NCBI RefSeq assembly: GCF_000708595.2
Contig: NZ_JARP01000007.1
Location: 248,001 to 312,000 of the forward strand
Origin: Flavobacterium sp. KJJ
GTDB taxonomy: Bacteria; Bacteroidota; Bacteroidia; Flavobacteriales; Flavobacteriaceae
Reading direction: 5' to 3'
Length of the DNA: 64,000 nt
Notes under the pieces: model-generated
Told to the model about the DNA's origin: nothing
Seen by the model: the letters and a program-made list of their open reading frames with translations, nothing else
Database searches by the model: none
Made by a program: the position numbers and the translations under genes
Shown here: positions 37,585-45,052 of the stretch, one piece after another
Position numbering within the stretch: position 1 is the first letter of the stretch
Layout of the letters: every line of letters begins with the position of its first letter

Positions 37585-38466
37585 ATGTCACATAAAGCAG
37601 GTTTTGTAAACATCATCGGGAATCCAAACGTTGGAAAATCAACATTGATGAACGCCTTTGTTGGAGAAAGATTATCGATCATTACATCAAAAGCACAAAC
37701 AACACGCCACCGTATTCTTGGAATCGTTAATGGCGAAGATTTTCAACTTATATTATCGGATACTCCCGGAATCATCAAACCCGCTTATGAAATGCAGGAA
37801 TCGATGATGAACTTTGTAAAATCAGCTTTTGAAGATGCTGATATTCTAATTTACATGGTCGAAATAGGAGAGCAGGACTTAAAAGACGAAGCTTTCTTTA
37901 ATAAAATCATTCACGCTAAAATTCCGGTTTTGCTATTGTTGAATAAAATAGACAATTCAAATCAGGAACAATTAGAGCAACAAGTAGCATTTTGGACTGC
38001 AAAGGTGCCAAATGCTGAAATTTTTCCAATCTCTGCTTTACAGAATTTTAATGTACCAGAAGTTTTTGGAAGAATTATCGAATTATTGCCAGAATCTCCA
38101 GCGTATTATCCTAAAGATCAATTAACAGATAAACCAGAGCGTTTTTTCGTAAACGAAACAATCCGTGAGAAAATCTTGTTGAATTACAGCAAAGAAATTC
38201 CATACGCAGTTGAAATCGTTACGGAAGAGTTTTTTGAAGATGAAAATATTATCAGAATCCGTTCGATCATTATGGTAGAACGCGAAACGCAAAAAGGAAT
38301 TATCATTGGGCATAAAGGTGCAGCTTTGAAAAAAGTAGGTACTGAAGCTCGTGCCGATCTAGAGAAATTCTTCGGAAAACAAATTCACATTGAACTAGTT
38401 GTTAAGGTTAATAAAAACTGGAGAAGCAACGCGAATATGTTGAAACGTTTCGGATATAATCAATAG
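37585..38466 (+). CDS. era: GTPase Era, ribosome assembly factor
   Basis: The 293-residue protein has G1 GNPNVGKST at about 12-20, a switch region TTRHRILG, G3 DTPG near 59, and G4 NKID near 119. A C-terminal KH RNA-binding domain (about 200-285) has the motif VERETQKGIIIGHKGAALKK. Era binds the 3' end of 16S rRNA and acts in 30S subunit maturation at the cytoplasm/membrane interface. Length and all motifs are canonical. It has its own -7 box just upstream, and der follows 357 bp later on the same strand. Confidence 0.98.
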   Translation: MSHKAGFVNIIGNPNVGKSTLMNAFVGERLSIITSKAQTTRHRILGIVNGEDFQLILSDTPGIIKPAYEMQESMMNFVKSAFEDADILIYMVEIGEQDLKDEAFFNKIIHAKIPVLLLLNKIDNSNQEQLEQQVAFWTAKVPNAEIFPISALQNFNVPEVFGRIIELLPESPAYYPKDQLTDKPERFFVNETIREKILLNYSKEIPYAVEIVTEEFFEDENIIRIRSIIMVERETQKGIIIGHKGAALKKVGTEARADLEKFFGKQIHIELVVKVNKNWRSNANMLKRFGYNQ

Positions 38467-38540
38467 AGTTTTGTTTGTTTCAAGTTTCAGGTTTCAGGTT
38501 TGAAATACCAAATTGGAACTAAAAAGATCTTGATACCTTG

Positions 38541-38625
38541 AACCCCTAGCCCCGATGGGAGGGAAAATCCTTTTGTGCCGGGGTTCGGCACAAAAGATTG
38601 GAAGGAACAGCGGGAAACAGCTCCT
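38541..38625. repeat. Structured Flavobacterium-type intergenic repeat
   Basis: The 85-bp GC-rich island in AT-rich DNA starts aacccctagccccgatggga. It contains a perfect 10-bp hairpin (ttttgtgccg at 38571-38580 with cggcacaaaa at 38586-38595) and ends in an agcgggaaacagctcc segment. I recognise this wording as a dispersed intergenic repeat of flavobacterial genomes, but cannot count copies here. Confidence 0.65.
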
Positions 38626-38673
38626 AATAATAATAGGAAAAATAATAAAAAACTTAGGTACTTAGAAACTTAG

Positions 38674-38689
38674 TCCCGAGGCTTCGGGA
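38674..38689. repeat. Short GC palindrome, copy 1
   Basis: tcccgaggcttcggga is a 6-bp stem with a 4-nt loop. The same 16-mer occurs at 38793-38808, and a variant at 49676-49691. It lies just upstream of the der -7 box. Confidence 0.7.
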
Positions 38690-38705
38690 TAGTCACTTTT
38701 TTAAC

Positions 38706-38713
38706 TACCTTTG
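38706..38713 (+). promoter_or_regulatory. -7 box of the der promoter
   Basis: TACCTTTG matches TAnnTTTG and is identical in context (actacctttgcaaaa) to the era box. The leader to the der ATG is about 105 nt and contains a copy of the GC palindrome. Confidence 0.6.
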
Positions 38714-38792
38714 CAAAAAATTAAAATAAAGCATTTTGGATTACAAGTGATTAGGTTTTTAAGGAACTAAAAATTTGAAATCTAAAATCTAA

Positions 38793-38808
38793 TCCCGAGG
38801 CTTCGGGA
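38793..38808. repeat. Short GC palindrome, copy 2
   Basis: Identical to the 16-mer at 38674-38689. Here it falls 15 bp upstream of the der start codon, so the hairpin would lie close to the ribosome binding region of the leader. Confidence 0.7.
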
Positions 38809-38823
38809 CTAAAATTCAAAAAA

Positions 38824-40134
38824 ATGAATAACATTGTTGCGATAGTAGGAAGACCTAATGTAGGGAAATCAACCCTTTTTAATAGGCTGATACAAAGAAG
38901 AGAAGCTATTGTAGATTCGGTTTCTGGAGTTACCAGAGATAGAAACTACGGTAAAAGCGAGTGGAACGGAAAAGAGTTTTCTGTAATTGATACCGGCGGA
39001 TACGTTCGCGGATCTGATGACGTATTTGAAGGTGAAATTCGCAAACAAGTTGAGCTTGCTATCGATGAAGCTGATGTTATTATTTTTGTAGTTGATGTAG
39101 AAGAAGGCATTACGCCAATGGATGACGTTGTTGCCCGTTTGTTGCGTAAGGTTACTAAGCCAGTTTTATTGGCTGTAAATAAAGTAGATAATGCCATGCG
39201 TGAGAAAGATGCGTTGGAATTTTATAACCTTGGATTAGGAGATTATTTCACATTCGCCAGTATTTCAGGAAGTGGAACCGGAGATTTATTGGATGCTTTA
39301 ATTGAGTCTTTTCCAGTAAAACCAGAACCAGTTCAAGAAGAAGTTGTGTTGCCTCGTTTTGCAGTTGTAGGACGTCCTAATGCAGGAAAATCAAGTTTTA
39401 TTAATGCCTTGATTGGTAAAGAACGTTTCATGGTAACGGATATTGCAGGAACAACTCGTGATGCAATCGATACAAAGTTTGACCGTTTTGGTTTTGAATT
39501 TAACTTAGTTGATACTGCGGGAATTCGTCGTAAAGCTAAAGTAAAGGAAGATTTAGAATTTTATTCTGTAATGCGTTCTGTTCGTGCGATTGAGCATGCA
39601 GATATTTGTATTTTGGTTATTGATGCAACCCGAGGATTTGAAGGTCAGGATCAAAGTATTTTTTGGCTGGCAGAGAAAAATCGTAAAGGAGTTGTAATCT
39701 TGGTAAACAAATGGGATTTGATTGAAAAAGATACCATGTCGACTCGTGATTACGAAGAGAAAATCAAAAAAGAATTAATGCCTTTTACAGATGTGCCAAT
39801 TTTGTTCGTTTCGGCTTTAACGAAACAACGTTTATTGAAGGCATTAGAAGCTACAGTTCAGGTTTTTGAAAACAGAAAACAAAGAATTGCAACTTCAAAA
39901 TTCAACGAATATATGTTGAAAGTGATTGAAGCATATCCGCCGCCAGCGACAAAGGGTAAATATGTAAAAATTAAATATTGTATGCAGTTGCCAACTTTAA
40001 CACCTCAATTTGTGTTTTTTGCCAATATGCCACAATATGTTAAAGAACCATATAAGAGATACCTTGAGAATAAAATTAGAGAAAATTGGGACTTTTCCGG
40101 AGTACCAATCGATATTTATATTAGAGAGAAATAA
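38824..40134 (+). CDS. der: GTPase Der (EngA), double G-domain ribosome assembly factor
   Basis: The 436-residue protein has two successive G domains. The first has GRPNVGKST (about 8-16), DTGG and NKVD; the second has GRPNAGKSS (about 181-189), DTAGI and NKWD. A C-terminal KH-like domain follows from about 350. Der binds the 50S subunit and is essential for its assembly. Length and motifs are standard. It is monocistronic, with its own promoter and a clear terminator. Confidence 0.98.
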   Translation: MNNIVAIVGRPNVGKSTLFNRLIQRREAIVDSVSGVTRDRNYGKSEWNGKEFSVIDTGGYVRGSDDVFEGEIRKQVELAIDEADVIIFVVDVEEGITPMDDVVARLLRKVTKPVLLAVNKVDNAMREKDALEFYNLGLGDYFTFASISGSGTGDLLDALIESFPVKPEPVQEEVVLPRFAVVGRPNAGKSSFINALIGKERFMVTDIAGTTRDAIDTKFDRFGFEFNLVDTAGIRRKAKVKEDLEFYSVMRSVRAIEHADICILVIDATRGFEGQDQSIFWLAEKNRKGVVILVNKWDLIEKDTMSTRDYEEKIKKELMPFTDVPILFVSALTKQRLLKALEATVQVFENRKQRIATSKFNEYMLKVIEAYPPPATKGKYVKIKYCMQLPTLTPQFVFFANMPQYVKEPYKRYLENKIRENWDFSGVPIDIYIREK

Positions 40135-40136
40135 AA

Positions 40137-40168
40137 TTAAAATCCCCGCTGTGTCGGGGATTTTTTTT
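40137..40168 (+). terminator. Intrinsic terminator of der
   Basis: aatccccg (40141-40148) and cggggatt (40155-40162) form an 8-bp stem with a 6-nt loop, followed by an eight-T run. It begins within 10 bp of the der stop. Confidence 0.9.
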
Positions 40169-40256
40169 GCTATAGAAACAAAATCTAAATAAATGTTAAA
40201 CGCACAGTTAAACCTTTGGACTTTTAGTTAGTCTTATTGATCTAACCATCCGTTTT

Positions 40257-43007
40257 ATGACCAAAGTATTCTCTTATTTTCTGTTTTTCCTAGTTTGTTT
40301 TACTGCAAATGCTCAAAATGATATTACGATTAAAGGAACTATTGTCGATATTAATTCGCAATTGCCTTTAGAAATGGCTACCGTTTATTTTACAACTGTA
40401 AAAGACTCTACAGTTCTAGAATACGCGACAACAGATAAAAATGGTGTTTTTAGAATCAATACCAAAAAAATAGACAAACCTGTTTTCTTGAAGGTCAATT
40501 ATATGGGCTATCAGACATTGGTTGAAGAACAAAAATCAATTTTAGAAAGCAAGGATTTTGGAAAATTATATTTGCTTGAAAATGTAAATGCTTTAGAAAA
40601 TGTAATAATAAAAACTGAAGCTCCTCCAATTACCGTTAAAAAAGATACTTTAGAATTTAATGCCTCTGCGTATAAAGTGCGCCCAGATGCCAATGTTGAA
40701 GCTTTATTAAAACAGCTTCCCGGCGTTGATGTCGATAATGATGGAAAAGTTACCGTTAACGGACGAGAAGTAACTCAGTTTTTAGTAAACGGGAAAACGT
40801 TTTTTGATAAAGATGGAGCTTTGCTTCTAAAGAATTTGCCTGCTGAAATCATCAAAAAAGTGCAGGTTTCTGATTATAAAACAAAGAAAGAAGAACTTGC
40901 CAAACAAGAATCGACTTCGGATAATTCGACTATCAACTTAACTATTGATGAAAAGAAAAATAAAGGTTTTTTTGGAAAAATGCTCGGCGGTTATGGTTCT
41001 GATGATCGATATGAAAGCAGTGTAATTCTGAATTTTTTCAAAAACCAGCAAAAAATAAGCGTACTTGCTTCATCCAATAATATCAATTCTACAGGTTTTT
41101 CAATGGATGATGTTTTTGATAATATGAGCGGAGGTCGAAACAGCAAATCCAACAATCAGAGTTCTGGCGGAGGAAAAGGAATTACGCAGTCTAATTTGGC
41201 CGGAATAAATTATTCTGATGATTGGACTAAAGATTTTGCCGTAATGAGCAGTTATAATTTTTCGAATACGATTAACAATAACGAAAGCAAATCAGATCAG
41301 ATTAATTTTTTGCCAACTGGAAATATTTTGACTTCATCAGATGCTAAAACAAGAAATGAAAATACTGGAAATAAAGTAAATCTAGAATTAGAATATAAAA
41401 TTAATCCGAGTACAACACTTGTGGTTACGCCAAAATTTAATCAAACAAAAACAAACAGTGATTCTAAATCGAATACTTTTTCAGAAGATGAAAGCGGGCA
41501 GGAGCTCAACGAGAGCACTTCACAATCAAAAAATGAAGGCAACAGTTTTAATTTTACAAACAGTATTAATTTTAATAAAGCTTTTGAAAAACAGTCTCGC
41601 AACTTAAGTTTGGTTTTCAGCAACAATAATACAAGAAGCGATTCGAATGCACTAAATCTTTCTGAAACTATTTTTTATCAGGACAACAAACCAAATGACG
41701 AGAGAAATCAGAACAGCAAAAATGATACAAGCGCTGATAGTTATTCGCTAGATGTTGAATATACTGAACCAATTACAGATTCATTGCGCGTAAGATTTGG
41801 TTCTGATTTTGATTGGGCAAATACTGTAAACGATCAAAAAACTTTTGATTTTGATGCCGCTTCGCAATCTTATTCTGATCTGAATTTGTCGCTGACAAAC
41901 TATATATCTTCGAGACAAAATTCGGTTAGCCCGAAGGTGGGTATTACGCTTCAAAAAAACAAATACACCTTTAACTTAAATACAAAAACGTCTATTGTCG
42001 ATTACGATAATCACTCTTTGTATTTAGGAAATGCAACAGATTTGAATAAAAAGTATGCTTTGCCTTTCGCGAATGCGCAAATGAGATACAAGTTCAGCCG
42101 TTCTAAAAATTTGACTTTTAGATATGATTATTCTAATTCGCTTCCGACTTCAACTCAATTGTTGCCAGTTTTAAATTTAATGAACCCATTGAATACCGTA
42201 ATTGGAAATCCAAATTTAGATCCGATCGAGAAAAATAGTGCAGGTATAGATTTTAAAAACTTTGATTTCCGTACGCGTTCTGGTTACAGCGTTTTTATTA
42301 AAGGTGATTATTATAACAACGATGTGGTTTCGACTTCAATTTATGATGAAAGCGGAAAAAGAACTACAACTTACGCCAACATTTCCGGAACTTATCTTGC
42401 CTCAATTGGAGGGAATTGGAACCAATCTATAAAAAAAGATGCTCATGTCTTGCGATATGGTTTAGGAATAAATGCAAGTTATTCTTTTGATAAAGGATTT
42501 ACAAATGCTGTTTTGTACAATGCAAAAGCAACGGCAATCACACCAAAAGTATATTTAACGTATGAATACGGAGAATTATTGACTGTTTCTCCATCTTACA
42601 GCTTGTCTTATAATGAAACAAAATATGAGAATTACACCCGTGATGCAACTTCAAACGTAGTACACAGAATAAATTTACAGACAACAAGTTATTGGCCGGC
42701 AAATTTAATTTTCGGAAATGATTTTGGATACACATATAACTCTAATATTTCGAGCGATTTCAAAAAAGATTTCTATTTATGGAATACTAGTTTGTCTTAC
42801 GGATTTTTAGATAAAAAACTGTATGCAAAAATAAAAGTGTATGATGTCTTAAATCAAAACCTGAGCGCAACAAGAACTATTTCTGCAACCTCAATTCGAG
42901 ATGAAGAAAATACAGTTTTAAAACGTTATGTTATGTTTTCCCTAGCTTATAAAATTGGAAATTTTGCTGCAGAAAAAGGTTCAAAAAGAAGACAGAGAGA
43001 AGAATAA
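40257..43007 (+). CDS. Outer-membrane beta-barrel protein with carboxypeptidase-like N-domain (TonB-receptor-like)
   Basis: The 916-residue protein has a signal peptide (SYFLFFLVCFTANAQ). A CarboxypepD_reg-like domain lies at about 22-105 (ITIKGTIVDINSQLPLEMAT, then VNYMGYQTL). A plug-like segment follows at about 120-215 (RPDANVEALLKQLPGVDVDN, VTVNGREVTQFLVNGKTFFD). The remainder is a barrel (outer-membrane beta-barrel family 3 type) with low-complexity Ser/Asn loops, ending LKRYVMFSLAYKIGNFAAEK followed by a basic tail. Such proteins span the outer membrane; a transported substrate cannot be assigned. No SusD-like partner is nearby. It is convergent and end-to-end with the gene at 43008. 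Confidence 0.88.
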   Translation: MTKVFSYFLFFLVCFTANAQNDITIKGTIVDINSQLPLEMATVYFTTVKDSTVLEYATTDKNGVFRINTKKIDKPVFLKVNYMGYQTLVEEQKSILESKDFGKLYLLENVNALENVIIKTEAPPITVKKDTLEFNASAYKVRPDANVEALLKQLPGVDVDNDGKVTVNGREVTQFLVNGKTFFDKDGALLLKNLPAEIIKKVQVSDYKTKKEELAKQESTSDNSTINLTIDEKKNKGFFGKMLGGYGSDDRYESSVILNFFKNQQKISVLASSNNINSTGFSMDDVFDNMSGGRNSKSNNQSSGGGKGITQSNLAGINYSDDWTKDFAVMSSYNFSNTINNNESKSDQINFLPTGNILTSSDAKTRNENTGNKVNLELEYKINPSTTLVVTPKFNQTKTNSDSKSNTFSEDESGQELNESTSQSKNEGNSFNFTNSINFNKAFEKQSRNLSLVFSNNNTRSDSNALNLSETIFYQDNKPNDERNQNSKNDTSADSYSLDVEYTEPITDSLRVRFGSDFDWANTVNDQKTFDFDAASQSYSDLNLSLTNYISSRQNSVSPKVGITLQKNKYTFNLNTKTSIVDYDNHSLYLGNATDLNKKYALPFANAQMRYKFSRSKNLTFRYDYSNSLPTSTQLLPVLNLMNPLNTVIGNPNLDPIEKNSAGIDFKNFDFRTRSGYSVFIKGDYYNNDVVSTSIYDESGKRTTTYANISGTYLASIGGNWNQSIKKDAHVLRYGLGINASYSFDKGFTNAVLYNAKATAITPKVYLTYEYGELLTVSPSYSLSYNETKYENYTRDATSNVVHRINLQTTSYWPANLIFGNDFGYTYNSNISSDFKKDFYLWNTSLSYGFLDKKLYAKIKVYDVLNQNLSATRTISATSIRDEENTVLKRYVMFSLAYKIGNFAAEKGSKRRQREE

Positions 43008-44030
43008 TTACTTGATTCCCGCGCAAAGTGTTTTCAGTTTAATTTTATAATCTGGATCTAGAGGCTCGTTGGTTTGTGCTAATCTTTGTGAACCAACATT
43101 AGCCGGACAAGCAATATCATTAGTTGCGTCGTAAATAATTTTTGTTCCATTTAAGGAAAGTATTAATTCTTTAGGAACATATACCTGTACCCGCGTTTTA
43201 GAATAACCTGAAGGGAAATAACGTACATAATAACCATCAGGATGCAAAGTCCAAATACCGCTGGGAATGTCAGTTCTGGCAGGTGCAATACCAGCAAGAA
43301 TAGCATATTTTTCCATTTCATCATAAGTATAATTTCCTGAGGAAACCATTTGTCGAATTTTGTTTTCGGCCTCAAAAATTGCTTTTAAATTATCTGGAAG
43401 CTTATCCATAGCTTTATCCATTAAGTTGCCAGGCAAAACACCCAATACACCACCTTCAAGCTGTGTAAGCTGTAATGGAGTCAATAATGCAATGGCGGTT
43501 AATTTTACGGTACCGTTATAATCTGCAAATTTAGTTCTTGCAATGATGGTCCAAAGTAAAACTTGAATATCATGCTGATTGATTTCAGGATGTTTTTCGG
43601 CACTTTTTAAAATCGCGGTAACAATTTCTTCTTTTGGTCCCAGAACAGGAGCAAACATATAGCCATCTCCTTGAGAAGGAGCAAATGTTCCTGCATGCAG
43701 GCAGTAGCTTTTGTTGGTCATTTCATATAAACCTGCACAAAGAACAAAACCGCCATCTGGTGCTTTTGGCAATAAATATAAAGGCTGTGCTTTGTCTGCT
43801 ATTGAAAAATCAGGCATTTTTGAACCTTCTTGATTTACATCTTCAAAGGAAGTAGTTATAGCGGCAGGCTGTTTTAAAATTTTATCTACACCTAATTTTT
43901 TGCTTGCCAAAGAAGCTCCTGCTTCCAGTACTTTATCTGTTAAGCCTCCAAATTGTGCTTGCGAAGCTTGTACAAATGCAAATTGAAAAAGAATTATAAA
44001 TAAGATTTTTTTTATTATTTTCATTACCAA
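43008..44030 (-). CDS. Secreted protein of unknown function with Cys/Gln motifs
   Basis: The 340-residue protein has a signal peptide (IIKKILFIILFQFAFVQASQAQ). I do not recognise the family. Near residue 109 it has KSYCLHAGTFAPSQGDGY and near 157 HDIQVLLWTIIA, spaced as in thioester domains of surface adhesins (Cys in Y-C-I/L, Gln in Q-x-x-I/L-W). The likeness is by eye only. The C-terminal part (TLHPDGYYVRYFPSGYSKTR, then VYVPKELI) is beta-rich. Its stop directly abuts the stop of the convergent barrel gene. There is no operon partner. Confidence 0.65.
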   Translation of the reverse strand: MVMKIIKKILFIILFQFAFVQASQAQFGGLTDKVLEAGASLASKKLGVDKILKQPAAITTSFEDVNQEGSKMPDFSIADKAQPLYLLPKAPDGGFVLCAGLYEMTNKSYCLHAGTFAPSQGDGYMFAPVLGPKEEIVTAILKSAEKHPEINQHDIQVLLWTIIARTKFADYNGTVKLTAIALLTPLQLTQLEGGVLGVLPGNLMDKAMDKLPDNLKAIFEAENKIRQMVSSGNYTYDEMEKYAILAGIAPARTDIPSGIWTLHPDGYYVRYFPSGYSKTRVQVYVPKELILSLNGTKIIYDATNDIACPANVGSQRLAQTNEPLDPDYKIKLKTLCAGIK

Positions 44031-44140
44031 GAGTTTATATTTAAAGCCAAGCGAATTTAAGTATAAACTTTTTTGAAATTAGAATTAAATTGTAAAAAGT
44101 AAGACAATAAAGATTAAAATATTTTCTTAACTTAAATGGC

Positions 44141-44884
44141 TTATTTTGTTGTTTTTCTGTTTATTTTATGATAAAGTGTAAGTCGAAAGATATCACGATC
44201 ATAAAAATCAACACCACTTGTGCGCCTCTGAAAACTTTTTAGATAACCCAGTTCTAGACCAAGGTTTGAATTAAAATGATAACGCAATGCAAGATAAAAT
44301 CGGTTTTGATCGAAAGTATTTCTTTTGTTCTCTTTTCCGAAATTGAATAATACTTCATCAGAAATAGTTCCTTTTAAACTTCGATTTTCTTTTTTCCAAA
44401 GATCAAAAGTCGACTGCAGTCTGTAACGAAATCTATAAGCAAAAGAAAAATTGTCAAGTAATTCAGTTTTACTCGCTTTTTGAAAAAGTCGTTCTTCTAA
44501 CTGAAAACGATTATGAAATGTAATTTTAGAAATGTCATTTATTAAAGTGATATCTTGCTGTGCACGATATTCTGGAATTGAAAAATCTGGATCAATATTC
44601 GGGTCTTGAGTATTAACATTGAAATAAGCAAAACCGCCACCTAAGTCTATATTTTTATTTGCTCTAAATCTTCCTTGAACTCTGATTACAAATAAATTCT
44701 CGTGAATTGGATTTAAAAAACTGCGATTATCAAATTCAGAATGTATTGCAAATTTTTCTGTTATAGGTAAAATGTTATAATATCGAATCCATGTTAAGGT
44801 TTGCTGATCTGTTTTCTTCGCATTTTGCGCTGATAAGAATGGACTAATAAAGGCAATCAAAAACAATAATTTGAAAAATTTCAT
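44141..44884 (-). CDS. DUF2490 domain-containing outer-membrane-like protein
   Basis: The 247-residue protein has a signal peptide (FFKLLFLIAFISPFLSAQ). The body is a run of amphipathic strands (TLTWIRYYNILPITEKFAIH, FVIRVQGRFRANKNIDLGGG, FHNRFQLEERLF, YRFRYRLQSTFDLW), as in DUF2490, a Bacteroidota family predicted to form a small barrel. It ends in a basic tail rather than an aromatic residue. It lies downstream of the TonB-dependent receptor but behind a terminator, so it is likely separate. Function unknown. Confidence 0.85.
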   Translation of the reverse strand: MKFFKLLFLIAFISPFLSAQNAKKTDQQTLTWIRYYNILPITEKFAIHSEFDNRSFLNPIHENLFVIRVQGRFRANKNIDLGGGFAYFNVNTQDPNIDPDFSIPEYRAQQDITLINDISKITFHNRFQLEERLFQKASKTELLDNFSFAYRFRYRLQSTFDLWKKENRSLKGTISDEVLFNFGKENKRNTFDQNRFYLALRYHFNSNLGLELGYLKSFQRRTSGVDFYDRDIFRLTLYHKINRKTTK

Positions 44885-44992
44885 CTAATTCATCTAAAAT
44901 CAAGTTGCGAATATAGATAAATCAGAAGGTTTTTGTAAAATATCCAATCGTTTTTAAATTTGTTTTAGATTTTATTTTGTGATTTCAGCAAT

Positions 44993-45025
44993 AAAAAAAC
45001 GAGGCAGAATTAATAACCTACCTCG
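44993..45025 (-). terminator. Intrinsic terminator of the TonB-dependent receptor gene
   Basis: On the minus strand cgaggtag (45018-45025) pairs with ctgcctcg (45000-45007), including one G-T pair, around a 10-nt loop. A seven-T run follows (44993-44999). It starts 28 bp past the receptor stop. Confidence 0.85.
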
Positions 45026-45052
45026 TTCAGTATATTTAAAATTAAATAAATA

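Larger units (their letters stand above)
38467..38823. other. Repeat-rich intergenic region between era and der
   Basis: This gap holds a short direct repeat (gtttcag units near 38480-38504), a structured repeat (38541-38625), two copies of a GC palindrome (38674-38689 and 38793-38808), and the der -7 box. There is no coding evidence. Confidence 0.7.
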
